From positions 3,492,875-3,556,874 of the forward strand of contig ONZQ02000001.1 of assembly GCA_900312665.1 (NCBI GenBank): a DNA stretch of 64,000 nucleotides, written 5' to 3'. Shown here in pieces: positions 32,229 through 43,804 of the stretch (within the stretch, counting starts at the first letter, position 1; every line of letters begins with the position of its first letter). The stretch is from Cephalotrichum gorgonifer. Its lineage: Eukaryota; Ascomycota; Sordariomycetes; Microascales; Microascaceae. Below the pieces are notes generated by a model that worked only from the letters and a program-made list of their open reading frames with translations, was not told where the DNA came from and made no database searches. The position numbers and the translations under genes are program-made.

Positions 32229-33226
32229 TCACTTCTTCCGCTCCAGTTTCCCATCACGACCTAACCCCCCCACGAAGATGTACGGTAAAAACCCGGCACT
32301 GGCGAGCATAGCCACGACGAGAAAGAAGCCCCCGAAAGCGCCGCCGGCCTCCCCTTTTGGAATCTGGCCGCCGGCCGCCATCCTCTTTGCCCTCCTCTCA
32401 TCCTGCCTTCTGTGCGTCCTCTCGTGCGCGGCGCTATCGAAGTGCGGCGCGTGAGATTCACGGAATGGGTCCTGCCCGGGTCCCATGCCCCCCGTGTGCC
32501 CCGTGTGCCCCGTACCTCCTGTGCCTCCCGTACCTCCCGTGCCTCCCATTCCTCCCATCCCTCCCATCCCTCCCATCCCAGTGCTCTCCCGATGAGCCGC
32601 CCGCCGCTTCTCCTCGTGGGCACCGTAGCCGCCCGCCGCGTAGAAGCTGGTCGGGGCGCCGCGGAAGGTGCCGCGCGTGGAGGTCGTCCGGCGGCGGGAG
32701 AGACCCGAGGCGGGGCGGCCGCCGGCGGGGTTCGTCGAGGTCTGGTAGGCGTGCGGGGCGGCGCCGCGGTGGGTGTGGGAGATTCGGAGGTCGCGGTCGT
32801 AGGCGGCGCGCTTGGCGGGGGCGGAGAGGACGGTGTAGGCCTCTGAGATGCGGATGAACCGCTTGGGCGCGTGGGGGTCTGAGGGGTTGCGGTCGGGGTG
32901 GTGGAGCTTTGAGAGGGCGTAGAAGGATCTGCGGGGGAGGGTGGGAGGTTAGTAGCTTGCGGCGGCGCCTGGGGGGGTGGCCGTGACGAAGAGGATGGAA
33001 AAAGGGGGGGGAGGGGAGTGCGACGAGAGTTAGCGCCATGAAGACGGGAGTTGGTATTAACTTACTTTTTTATCTCGGCTGCCGTGGCATGCGGGGGAAC
33101 CTTTAAAGCATCGTAGTGGCTCTCAGTCGGCTCCCTGGGGCTCGTCAGGGACCGAGTGGTAGTGAAACTGCGGAGGGCGCCGCGGGCGCTGAAGGCGGCC
33201 CTTTGGCTGGCGATACGAAGAGTCAT
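32229..33226 (-). CDS. J-domain protein with Gly-rich repeat and membrane tail
   Basis: Two minus-strand exons (33066-33226, 32229-32928) give 286 residues. The N-terminus (about 1-33) is rich in Arg, Ser and Ala without acids, like a mitochondrial presequence. A J domain follows (about 37-105): ESHYDALKVPPHATAAEIKKSF, the HPD motif at 64-66, and ISEAYTVLS. J proteins stimulate Hsp70 ATPase through the HPD loop. The middle is basic and low in complexity, followed by a tandem Gly-Gly-Met / Gly-Gly-Thr repeat. Near the end is one hydrophobic segment (GGFFLVVAMLASAGFLPYIF) and a basic tail. No zinc finger or DnaJ C-domain is present, so it is a class III J protein. An inner-membrane site is inferred. 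Confidence 0.85.
32482..32579 (-). repeat. 9-nt tandem repeat coding for GGM/GGT
   Basis: C-rich imperfect 9-nt units on the plus strand encode, on the minus strand, four GGM triplets, then four GGT triplets, then GHT variants. Boundaries are approximate. The graded change from GGM to GGT units suggests stepwise expansion by slippage. Confidence 0.75.
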
Positions 33227-34099
33227 GCCTCATTCTAGGCTTGCAGGGGCATTGCTTCATAAGGCTAGCCGGTACAAGTTGTAACTGGAGACTTGCTCAG
33301 CTGGAGGTGGCGGGGAAGGGGGGGGAAGCGAGAGAACTGTCAATTGATCAGAGAGGTAATAGCGGTAGCTCATGTTGATATTTTTATGGGGTCGTTATCA
33401 GTCGTGACGTAATCGGCAGGGTCTTGACTGAGAGAGGTCGTGTGCCGCCTCTGCCCCTGGCTGCCATTTCTAGAGGTAAAGGGTGCTACATAATTTCAGT
33501 CCCAAATAACCTGGAATTCCCGTACCCTCAGGCCGGCGATTGCGCATGTCACTACCGGTTCTCTGAGTATTTGGGAAATAGTAAGTATTGTCGAAAACCT
33601 TGTTCTTGTATGGCTAGGTTGCTAGGAACGAGATGCTGGTAAGGGAAGATGGCCCAGGGTCCGTCAGGAACATTTGAGTGACAGGTACATTAATGGAGGA
33701 GCAGAGATAAGGTTTGAGGTGATAATTGGGGATGCTTAAGTCTGATATATTATACCCTCACAAAGTAATACCAGCAGACTAATGTATGCCCAAGGCAACC
33801 TCGCATTTCAAGATGTAGAGGATGCAGGATGGAAGTTTGTGCTCGAGTATCTTCCTCATCTGCACCCAGGAAACAGGCATCGAGGATATTGTAAGTTTTC
33901 TTGAAAGATAGGTCACTCCTCTCCTTCTATTCATTGTTTACTATGAATAACCATACTCCTTCAGAGATCCCAGTTATAATTGTGATTACCTACCCGTTGG
34001 ACTCTTAAATCAAAGCCTGGTGACCCGATTCGCAGAGTTGAGGAGAAAGGTAGTAGGTAGTCTACGGAATCAAGATCGCAAGGGACACTTTGCAACTTC
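33227..34099. other. Intergenic between J-protein and NmrA-like genes
   Basis: This holds the J-protein promoter and the 3' region of the NmrA-like gene, both on the minus strand. It is AT-richer than the coding parts. No gene is seen. Confidence 0.5.
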
Positions 34100-35210
34100 T
34101 CAAGCCCACTTGCCCTTATTAGCTTCTACAAACTCCCTCCACGTCCGGGGCCGCTCGTCTAGCAGCGCTAAGCTCTCCCCCAGATCAGCACCGCCAAAGT
34201 ACCCCGGATCCTCGAGCAGGAGGTGGTTCTCGAGCAATTCCTGGCCATGCCCCGGGGGCATGAACGATTTGAACAATTCGTCCGATACCCGGACGGCGGA
34301 GGCGTGCTTGCCAGTGATTTCCGCCAGGTCGGACACGATGCGGTTTGGAGTGAGATATTCGGTGGCGACGAGGATGCGTTTGCCCGATGGGACAGTCTGC
34401 TTGAGAGCTGCCTTGACGAAGTTACCTTGGAGGAGTTAGCTTTTACTGCTCCTTTTCCTCCCTTTGTGTGTTTTCTCTTCTCTCCATTTCATATCACCCC
34501 CTTTCCTTCGAAGAAGACATAGGGCCCCTCTTGGGATGGTCGGTGGGAAACATACCAGTATCCCGACCAGCATCGATCAGGGGGAGCTGAGCCTTGTCGC
34601 CGTCAATGGGAAGACTCCAGATATACCCCTCCCCTTCCTTCCTCAGCATCTGGAAGAAATTCTCCATGTACCACCCCAACAATACAAACGTCGCTGGCAC
34701 ACCAGTCTCCCGGATGTATTCTTCCACCGCGGCTTTGCTGTCGAAGTGCGCTATGCGAGCCAGGCAATCGCCGCTTATCTCACTCGTGTTCAGGAGGGAT
34801 GAGAAGATGAGGTGCTGGACCCCGGCGGCCTTACACGCGTCCACCACGGCCTTGCCCTGCGCTGTCTCGGCGGACCCGGACCCGGTGTCCCAGAAGTTGG
34901 TGACGAGGAAGACGGTGTGAGAGCCGGCAACGGCAGAGTCAAGGGACTCCGGAGATGACATGTCCGCCTGGTCAGGTGTGAGTCGTGATCGAATGGCCGG
35001 TGGGGGGGGAGAAGATGGAAAGAAGCCTGGACTTACGATTACGACGTTCACTCCCCTGTCAGACAGAGCCTTCGCGGCGGGCGTCGAGGCATCGCGCGTG
35101 ATGCCGCGGAGCTCGTACTTCTTGGACAAGGTGGGGTCCGCGAGGATGGCGTTGACGACGGAGCCGCCCTGGGCGCCAGTGGCACCGAATACGGTAAAGA
35201 TGTTGGGCAT
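34100..35210 (-). CDS. NmrA-like NAD(P)-binding protein
   Basis: Three minus-strand exons (35037-35210, 34556-34967, 34100-34425) give 303 residues. The N-terminus VFGATGAQGGSVV is the Gly-rich dinucleotide-binding loop of the NmrA branch of atypical short-chain dehydrogenases; the catalytic Tyr-x3-Lys is not evident, as usual in this branch. ADMSSPESLDSAVAGSHTVF and VTNFWDT are typical, as is GVQHLIFSSL followed by HFDSKAAVEEYIRETG. The C-terminal exon RILVATEYLTPNRIVSDLAE completes the substrate or partner lobe. Family members act as redox sensors that bind GATA factors (nitrogen repression) or as enzymes of side pathways, so the specific role is open. Gene-poor DNA surrounds it, consistent with an accessory gene. 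Confidence 0.87.
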
Positions 35211-37023
35211 CGTCGCGAGGTGTCGAAGACGCTGGTGCTAGGGATGTATATCTAGGCAGGAGGATAAGCCTTGGAAGGAGAAACGTCGGATCAAGTGTAT
35301 AAGCGATCTTGAAGCTGGGGAGAAGGACGGTATGGCCAAGGCACAGCTACATCGCTCTAAAGCAAGTGAGTATGCCTTTATAGACGCCATCATGATACCT
35401 GTCTGGAGGTGGAACGGGGGGATGGGGGCATGCGTATGGGCTCAGCCCGTCTAGGCTGAAAACCTTCAGCCCGGATCTATTCCCTCGTAGCTATTACAAA
35501 TTGTTACAAATGCTTCCGACGATGTTTCATCGAAACACAAGGACTGTGTCGAGTCGGCGCAGAGAAGAGTGCCAGGAGCGTGCCGCTCTGATGGATTTCT
35601 AAGGATAACAAAGCATTAATATATCACATTGGGGAAACTGACCCCAGTGCGGGCCGTCCATACGCCGAAGGCACTCAATGACACCCGGTGTAGGCCTCCG
35701 TAGCGGGCGGTACTCCGTCGACGAGCGATAGACCTTGCATCAAGCTCAAGGAGGGTGGGTAGCCCGAAAGGGCAGGCAGGGGTGGATGCAAAGTCAAGGT
35801 CCCAGCCCGCGGAGCATGTCTGCTGTGATTACAAATGCCATGGAGGATCTGTTATTCGTGGCCTCGTATATTCCTTCTGGAAAATCCTACGCTCAAAGGT
35901 CCTCGTACCGTGCGTGGGTGCAGTCCCCGAGCCGTAGAGTGGCTGTAGGCCCATCTGTGCCGTCCGAGAAGGATCAAAGCGGGGCCGGGAGTTCCGGCCT
36001 GAGCGGGATAATGCGGGCCCCGCGCCGGCGAAGTACTCCTAGTGCAAGGAATGTCTACATGCATCCATGATCGCGCCAATAAAGAGTAGAGGAGAGTAGG
36101 AGGGTGGGAGGAGGTAGCCTAAAGCCTGCTTGGGAGACGGAGAAGAGAGGAGTTGAGAGTCAGCCCTGTTTGCGACAGGGGGAAGAGAGGAGGGAGAGCC
36201 TCCATTGATTTCATACTACACTATGGCACCTACCGGGCAGTGGGACTATCTTACTTGCAGCGTGAATGCAACATGGGTCCACGGCAAAGTTGTAGCTGCA
36301 GAGCCGCTTGATAAAGTTGACGGTGTCTGTGTCTCCATGCTTATTAGTTATCCATGAGCCAGGGTTTCCTCTGAGATGCTTGGTGTTCGCATTGCCCTCG
36401 CTATTACCCTGCCTCTGTTCTGAGGACCGTCCCATCTCACATTTCCACGAATTTTACCTGTACATCATTGCTAGCATATGCCAATCCGTGCATTAACTAG
36501 GTTACTCGAACACAGCAACACATATCCATGTCTGAGATGAAGTTTGGCCACTTCCAGCAAACCAACTTACATATCGCGTCTCTCTGCCATCTACCCTCAA
36601 TATATCCACAATACGTTATTCTAACTAGAGGGATTATTTCCTCTGAAGATGTGTGAGCGAGTTGGCGATAAAAATTAGGTCATGGAGCATGTTGGGTATT
36701 GAGAGGTCGTGTGGCCCGTCCTTCGCGTTCTCTGTGCAATAATAGAGCCAGACATTTATTACATTGGACGTTGCCTGTGCTTTTATTAGCGTCTTGCCTG
36801 ATCGTCTGGTAATTACCCGCTGACTAGCCAAAAGCGGCGCCCCTGGAAGCCACATGTTACGTAGGACGTCAGTACGAAATTGACACCTGTAATTGCCAGC
36901 TCCCCACACCTTCACTGCTACGTACATAGCTTCCTTCCATCAAACACTCGCCTGCGATAACCTCCTGTTCCCACCGCATTCCGGCTCACGTCGACTCAAC
37001 CGATCCCTTATCCTCTACCGAAT
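35211..37023. other. Gene-poor divergent intergenic region
   Basis: This 1.8-kb stretch separates the NmrA-like gene (-) and the coiled-coil gene (+). It has a perfect 7-bp hairpin (GGCTGAA, AACC loop, TTCAGCC) at 35454-35471 and purine-rich sequence near 36085-36200. A 111-codon frame (35735-36070) lacks motifs. No gene is supported. Confidence 0.5.
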
Positions 37024-38758
37024 ATGGCGGATATAGACGAGAAAGCAAAGGCCGAGAGGCGGGCCGCCGTCAAGAAAAAGGCACGTGTGACGTCTACCGC
37101 GCCCTCAGGTCTCCGCGTCGCTAACTAAGGGTCGCTACTTAGGCCGACGCGCTCAAGAAGAAGCAGCAGCAGGGGGGAAAGAAGGAGGCCAAGGCCAAAG
37201 CGGAGAAGACGGAGGACCCAAACCCGGACGAGACCACCGCTGCAGAACTGGAGAAGGCCGACGTCGCTGTCGAGGATGCCGCGGACGAGACACCCGAACA
37301 GCCTACTTCGCCTACGACGGGCGCGACCTCCATGGCAGAGCAGTCCAAAATTCGATCCTCGAGCTTCCGGAAGGGGTCAGTTTCCTCTCCACCGGGCCCG
37401 CTGTCGCCCGGCCTTGGGAGCGCTGAGGGTGTGACGGCCCCCGAAATATACAGGAAGCAGGTCGCCCGGATCGAGGAGCTGGAGAGGGAGACCGAGCGAC
37501 TTGCGAGGAGCAATGCGGAGGCGGAGAAGAGGTGGAAAAAGGCAGAAGAGGCACTGGAGGAGTCACGAGATGCGGATGGTGCCTCGGGGAACAAGGCCGC
37601 TGCCAGCGACGAGGTCGAGAAGCTTGTGAGTTCGCAACATAATCGGCACTATATGGGTTGAAGTGCTAACCTGCGCATCTCTTATCACAGAGATCCGAGA
37701 ATACGGCCCTCCAGCGACACAATGCGCAACTCCAGCAACAGGTCTCCCGCTCCGGTTCCAAGCCTAGCAAGGAGTCCTCCGCCTCGGAATGGGAAGAGCG
37801 ATATATCTCGAAAGCGGCGACGATGGAGATTATGGAGCTCGAGATGTCGAAGCTGCGCGCGGCCCTAGAGCGCGGCCCGTCCGAAAAAGAACAGGTCGCC
37901 GCCCTGGAGCAGAAGCTGGAGCGGGCCGAGCGTGCTGCCTCCTCGGCGCAGCAGGAGCTCCAGGATCTGCGTCGCAACCTCGACAGGACCGCGGAGAAGG
38001 CCGTGCGCGACAGCAGCGAGCGCACGAGTGTCGAGACTAAGCTCCGAACCGTCCAGCATGAGCTAGCTGATCAGCTCGCCGCCAGGGCCGACTTGGAGAC
38101 CAAGGTCGACGCGCTCGAGAAGAAGGCCACCACTCTTACCACACTTCACAGGGAGCAGGACTCGAGGACACAGGCTTTGAAGCGCGAGAAGGAGCGCGCG
38201 GAGGCCACGGTCAAGGAGCTGACCGCCAAGGTAGATCACCTCGAGGCCGAGGTTGCGAAGCTCAAGGGGCGGCGGTCCACGGACGGCGGCATCGACGACG
38301 ACGCGGTCGACGAGCTCGCGGACGAGGGGAGGCAGAAGCTGGAGAAGAGGATACGGGAGCTCGAGAGCGAGAACTACGAGCTGCGGAGCGGGATCTGGAA
38401 GGACAAGCGGCGCGAGCTCCAGGAGGGCGAGGCGAGCGCCTCGTTCCAGGACGTCGACCTCGGCGGCCCGGGCGTTACGTCGCCCGGCCACAGGAAGCAG
38501 GGCGGCGGCTTCGGGGAGTTCATCGCGAGCGGGATCCACGCGCTGACGGGCACTGACGACGGTGGGTTCCTCGACGACGACGACGACTTGGACTTTGACG
38601 AGGATGCGTTCAAGAGGGCGCAGGCCGAGGAGGCTTCTAAGAGGCTGGAGAGGGTTAAGGAGGTGAAGAGGGGCCTTAAGAACTGGGCTGGGTGGAGGCT
38701 GGACCTGGTTGACAGCCGTAGGGGAGGTGGCGGGATGGGCGAGATCTTTGAGATATGA
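37024..38758 (+). CDS. Long coiled-coil protein (TMF / M-protein-repeat type)
   Basis: Three exons (37024-37086, 37143-37625, 37691-38758) give 537 residues. The N-terminus is Lys-rich (ALKKKQQQGGKKEAKAKAEK), followed by a Pro- and Ser-rich linker. Long heptad coiled coil fills about 150-410, including RIEELERETERLARSNAEAE, LEQKLERAERAASSAQQELQ and ADLETKVDALEKKATTL. After it come a conserved ENYELRSGIWKDKRRELQ, a Gly-rich stretch, a very acidic FLDDDDDLDFDED, and a basic tail. Fungal databases often call such proteins M-protein-repeat or TATA-element-modulatory-factor-like; a Golgi or vesicle tether role is only inferred. The first donor is uncertain: a GT donor at 37087 (GTGACG) and a GC donor at 37081 (GCACGT) both keep frame and differ by two residues. 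Confidence 0.75.
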
Positions 38759-39841
38759 GGGGCGCGCGGATGGACTAGGACTTTGTATGTTTACGGCACT
38801 GCACTGCGGTGAGGGTATGGTATGATTTGATATAGACAATAAGTTATGGCTTTCTAGCTCACAGAATGTTTTTGCCTTTGCCTGTCGGTCGTAGCCTCTC
38901 CCGACTTCAAGCTTAACTTGCTTCTATAGATCTCTACTTGTAGGGAGAGCCCTTCTTTGGAACCATTGTTGGTGGATCTATGTAGCAGTGTGTATTCATA
39001 CTAGGGAGTAAGAAGGAAGGCGCGAGCGAGGTTGCCTTAGATGATTGATTGTATCCTTCTGACTAGTGTAGACTGACTAACTAGTATAAGACACTCTGTT
39101 ACTGGACTGGTCNNNNNNNNNNNNNNNNNNNNNNNNNNNNNNNNNNNNNNNNNNNNNNNNNNNNNNNNNNNNNNNNNNNNNNNNNNNNNNNNNNNNNNNN
39201 NNNNNNNNNNNNNNNNNNNNNNNNNNNNNNNNNNNNNNNNNNNNNNNNNNNNNNNNNNNNNNNNNNNNNNNNNNNNNNNNNNNNNNNNNNNNNNNNNNNN
39301 NNNNNNNNNNNNNNNNNNNNNNNNNNNNNNNNNNTCCAATTGTTTGGCTTGATGCACGGCTCTGTCTTGGGAATGTGCCAAGGAACGGTGGAACACTAGA
39401 ATGGTGGAGATGTGCTTCCTTGGTTCTTGGCAGCGCCATCCATGGCAAATCGTCCACCCCTGGTTCCGCACATGAGGGTCAGTAAGACTAGCAGCCACCC
39501 GAGATGAAAATGGTACAAACGACCTTGGGTCTGCTTTTTCGGACGCCTCGCTCCTTTACCAAAGATGCCTCTCGTGAACATCAAATAGTAATATTTCCTA
39601 TTGCCCTCCCTTCTTTCTTATCCTGTTTGCTTTAATTTTATCTTCCTTTCCTCTTCGTTGCCCGCGAAGTCCTCTTCATGGCCACACTAGCGCCCATATC
39701 GTAATACCTGGACGAAAGACCAAGACGAAGACGAGGCTGAAGTTGAAGTCGAAATCAACCACGAATACGAGCACGAAGACGAGGCTGGACTAAGCCGGCA
39801 ATTTCCGACAAACGGTTCGCTGCACGGACAAACCCCACAAT
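38759..39841. other. Intergenic region with assembly gap and purine-rich leader
   Basis: This contains a gap (39113-39334) and, just before the GH47 start, a purine-rich leader (about 39710-39790) in which ACGAAGACGAGGCTG occurs twice (39725-39739 and 39773-39787). The bases flanking the gap have no recognised gene. Confidence 0.6.
39113..39334. other. Assembly gap of 222 N
   Basis: A run of 222 undetermined bases. Its true length and content are not known; a short repeat that failed to assemble is possible. Confidence 0.99.
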
Positions 39842-41685
39842 ATGCCGGCTCTCTATCGACGCAAACGACTACTCTCCTTCCTCGTCCTCGCGGCCCTTGG
39901 GTACCTTACCTGGCACATCCTGCTCCCCCACCGGGGGGAGGTCATATCCCTCGGCGGCGTGTCCTTCTGGAGATCGAGTTTCGACTGGAGCACCGTGTCC
40001 AGGACCCACCCCGTCCATTCCCCCAGACCGCTTCCCGCCGGCCCGCCGCTCGAGCGACCCCAAGTACAACATGACTTCGACGGGAGCGGCCCGCGACGCA
40101 TACCCGACGAGGAGCTGGAGAGGCGGAGGAACAGAGTGCGCGATGTGTTCGTGAGGGATTGGGCGTCTTACACGAAGCTGGCGTGGAAAGCCGACGAGCT
40201 GCGCCCAGTCTCCGGCCGGCCTCAGCAGTCCTTCGGTGGCTGGGCGGCGACGCTGGTGGATTCGCTCGACACGCTGTGGATCATGGACCTGAAGTCCGAG
40301 TTCGACGCCGGCGTGCGCGCCGTAGCGACCCTCGACTGGTCCAGGACGTCCGACTCGAGCATCAACGTCTTCGAGACCACCATCCGACACCTGGGCGGGC
40401 TGCTGGCCGCCTACGACCTCAGCGGCGAGCCGGCGCTGCTGGCGAAGGCCGAGGAGCTAGGCGACATGCTTTACATGGCCTTCGACACGCCGAACGGCAT
40501 CCCGCCGTTCTGGCTCGACTTCTCCAAGGCCCGGAGGGGCACCCAGAGGGCCGGGGATAACGAGGCCTCGGCGGCCATGGGCTCGCTGACCCTGGAGTTC
40601 ACGAGGCTGTCGCAACTGACGGGGAGGGACAAGTACTTCGACGCCATCGACAGGGTCAAGGACTTCTACGTGCGCACCCAGAACGAGACGCTGCTGCCGG
40701 GCATGTGGCCCGTGACGATAAACTTCGCCCAGGAGACGGCCCACCTCAACATGTTCACCCTCGGCGGCCGCGCCGACTCCCTGTACGAGTACTTCCCGAA
40801 GGAGTACCTACTCCTCGGGGGTCTCGACGAGTCGTATAAGAACATGACCCTGTCGTCGCTGGATACCGCTAGGGACCACCTCCTCTTCAGGCCCATGATC
40901 CGAGGCTCGGACGACATCCTGTTTGCGGGCCGCGCCGTGGTCTCCAGCGGGGTTCCGAGGCTCGTCCCCGAGAGCGAGCACCTGACCTGCTTCGCCGGCG
41001 GGATGTACGCCCTGGCGGGAAAGGTCTTCGGCCGGGACGATTACGTCACCTACGGGGAGCAGCTCGCGCGCGGGTCCGGCTGGGCGTACGCCAGCTTTCC
41101 GACGGGCGTGATGCCGGAGATCTTCGAGCTCGTGCCCTGCGGGACGGACGCTCTAGAGCGGTGCGAGTTCGACGAGGAGCGGTGGGAGACGGAAGGGGGC
41201 CACGGGTTGAAGGAGGGCTTCAAGTACGTCACCAACTCCCGGTACCTCCTGCGTCCGGAGGCGATTGAGGCCGTCTTCTACGTGTACAGGATCACGGGGA
41301 AGGAGGAGTTCCTGGACTTGGCGTGGACCATGTTTGAGGCGATCGACAAGGCGACCGAGACGCCGCTGGCGCATTCGGCCATTGCGGATGTCAAGGTGGA
41401 GGGCGAGACAAGGAAGATGGATAGCATGGAGGTAAGATGATCCGCCGTCCATGATCAACCTCGCTGGTTTGTCGGCCAACTACTGTGTTACGGATGGGCT
41501 AATCTCGTTTCACACCTTAGAGCTTCTGGTTTTCCGAGACGTTGAAATACTTCTACCTCATCTTCTCGCCCACAGATGTCATCAGTCTCGATGATTGGGT
41601 CCTCAACACGGAAGCGCACCCGTTCAAGCTGCCAAAGGCGCATGCGGAGGTAGATGCGGAGGTAGATACGAGCGATACGGTATAG
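39842..41685 (+). CDS. GH47 class I alpha-1,2-mannosidase
   Basis: Two exons (39842-41431, 41521-41685) give 584 residues. It trims alpha-1,2-linked mannose from N-glycans in the secretory pathway. A type II membrane anchor is seen at about residues 10-28 (LLSFLVLAALGYLTWHIL). GH47 marks appear in order: GWAATLVDSLDTLWIM, NVFETTIRHLGGLLAAY, the WLDFSKA segment, SLTLEFTRLSQLTG, LGGRADSLYEYFPK, EHLTCFAGGMYAL, then YLLRPEAIEAVFYVYRITG and HSAIADV. The last exon provides SFWFSETLKYFYLIF and the calcium-site threonine region NTEAHPF. The long stem after the anchor and the full-length catalytic domain fit the Golgi/ER or EDEM-like mannosidase I group. The mature enzyme needs calcium. Confidence 0.93.
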
Positions 41686-42235
41686 CGTTAGCAATCGCCG
41701 CGTGGTTGGTACATGCACAGCATACGAAGGAGGGATGGGAATACCCCCTCTTCTTTTTCTCTTTTTTATTATTATTTTTATTCCTCTATGCTTGCGAGAG
41801 CGAGTTATAGACGGCGGGTCGCATACAGGTTTGCATTAGCGGGGCCACTGAACAATACCCAGGTTATGGAAGTATATAGGAGGAAGATGTTCGATAATGA
41901 CACATGATTTCGGCGCAAGACGTCGTATTTGAGGATTTCTATACGATAGCAACGTGTGGTCGGGTAATTCAAGGTGTTGATCTTTACTCGTTACATATGC
42001 TTCCATGACATAGGATGATGGGCAGCAAGAACGAGAGAAATATGAAGCGGCGGCCGTGCATTCATGTTAGACCCATTTTCTCCTCATCTTTACTACTCGT
42101 ACATTTCAAGGTACATCCGCGCAGGACACGCCACCACCAACAAACCGATATCGAAGTACATATAGTCTCGCCCCACCACAAGTTCCCAACCCAACGTTTA
42201 CAGCAGAAAGTTTTCAACTCAATTAAATATCAAGA
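41686..42235. other. Intergenic between GH47 and aminotransferase-like gene
   Basis: This holds the GH47 3' region, with an AT-rich stretch near 41755-41780, and the promoter of the next gene. No gene is seen. Confidence 0.5.
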
Positions 42236-43119
42236 ATGGATCCCTTCCGGCTTTTCACGTCCCTCCGCTACGACCCTGTCCTCGTAGCAGCCCACAATGA
42301 CCCCGCCTTTAAGCACGCGGGGTGGAATTTCCGCCGCGCCTCGCCATGCTACATGCTCGACCTCCACCGCGACAGGATCGTCCGTGCGGCAGGGCACTGG
42401 GGGTGGGACAAAGTCGTGAGCGTCCTCTCCGACGACAAGGGTCTAGAGGCGATCGAGAACTTGATCGAGAATGTGCTGCGGGGGGAGGGGCCGGCCCGGG
42501 TGAGGATCCTCGTGAACGACAAGGGTCAGCTGCGGTGTGAGAGTATACCCGAGAAAGAGAGGACGCTCTCGGAGCTATTCCCGGCCGGTCTCTCGTCGCC
42601 GAGCGAGCTGGAGCCGGAGGGCGACGGGGCTGACGTGTGGGATGTGCTGCTGGACGGGGCGGGGACCTCCAAGTCGGAGTACACGCACTACAAGACGACG
42701 AGGAGGGAGATGTATAACCTCGCGAGGGAGAGGGCGGGGATAAAGCTCGGAGAGGAGAGAGAGGTGCTCATTGTGGGGGGTGACGGCGTTGTCATGGAGG
42801 GGAGTATCACGACGCCTTACTTCTGGAGGGGGGACAGGTGGGTGACACCGAGCGTCGGGGCTCAGTTCGGGGACGAGGGTTGCGGGGGACAGGATGGGAC
42901 TACGAGGAGATGGGCTTTAGAAAAGTATGCTCCTTTCTTTTCCACCCTCCCTCTCACTCTCCTTTCTTCTTCTTTCTCCTTCCCTTCTAATACTGACGGA
43001 TCATTTCTAGTGGTTTCGCCGTCGAAGCGGTGGTGGAGGCGAGTTCACTTGTGGCCGGAGAACTGATATGGCTGAGCAACGGGGCGAAGGGCTTCATCCA
43101 GGGGAGGCTCCAGGTCTGA
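42236..43119 (+). CDS. Class IV aminotransferase-like; aminodeoxychorismate lyase type
   Basis: Two exons (42236-42924, 43011-43119) give 265 residues. It fits the short fungal ABZ2-like group of PLP fold-type IV enzymes that make p-aminobenzoate for folate. The start MDPFRLFTSLRYDP and the early domain CYMLDLHRDRIVRAA are typical. HYKTTRREMYNLAR holds the likely PLP lysine. A DGVVMEGSITTPYFWRGDRW segment replaces the usual E-x-T loop. After the intron the chain ends GELIWLSNGAKGFIQGRLQV, matching the conserved W-x-x-N-G-x-R/K-G tail. The alternatives are a branched-chain or D-amino-acid aminotransferase, but the length and tail favour aminodeoxychorismate lyase. Confidence 0.8.
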
Positions 43120-43804
43120 GGCAGAAGCCGGAGGGGTTCTCGCACTTAGTAATGGAAGTTGTATAGCCCTGGGATTACTCGTGCACCGTTTTCCTCCGAG
43201 AGCTCTGGTGATACATCATATGTGTAACAGTAGCTAGGTACTACTAGTAGTAGGCCTCAGATATCCGCCAAAGACATGCAGCAGTTGTGCGAGACATGTA
43301 AACAAACAGGCATGGGACATACAACCAAGAAAGCCCGAGTAAACCTACAGTCTGCCTTGGTAAATTACACATGGCCATCCCACTTGGCGGCGCCGTAGTA
43401 ATATTACCTCACGTACGTACTAAAGTACTGCCTGGTGTATTATCTCATGGCGGAGGAGGGAGGAGCTGATGGCTTCCGCACTCCAAGCGTGAGGTCATAG
43501 TCGTCGCGGTACGTACTCCTTTTGCCCCACATCTACATCCGTAATCAACCGCCCCGGTCCGCACGCAACCTGGAAGAGCTTTCTAGTTTCCTGGGAAGCT
43601 CGGCTGATAGAGCCCATTTTCGCGTCACGACACTTGATGATTTTACCTCGTGAAATTTTATCTCCCACCTCCCATCACCACCATTAATTGATTTTCTTCG
43701 TACGCTCTTTGTCCCCCCCCCACGCCCCTTCTTACGAAATTTATCTACCATCCGTACCCAATATCTAATATCACTCGATTGCGCCATAATCACAAGCCGT
43801 CGCC
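43120..43804. other. Intergenic, TOM70 promoter
   Basis: This contains a perfect 14-bp palindrome TACTACTAGTAGTA at 43239-43252 and a C run near 43713-43722. No gene is seen. Confidence 0.5.

Noticed and set aside
35735..36070. 111-codon open frame
   Set aside because: No motif, no splice partners, and a competing open frame on the other strand.
39869..40390. 173-codon minus-strand frame opposite GH47
   Set aside because: It is antisense to the firmly assigned GH47 coding exon; long antisense frames are expected in GC-rich coding DNA.
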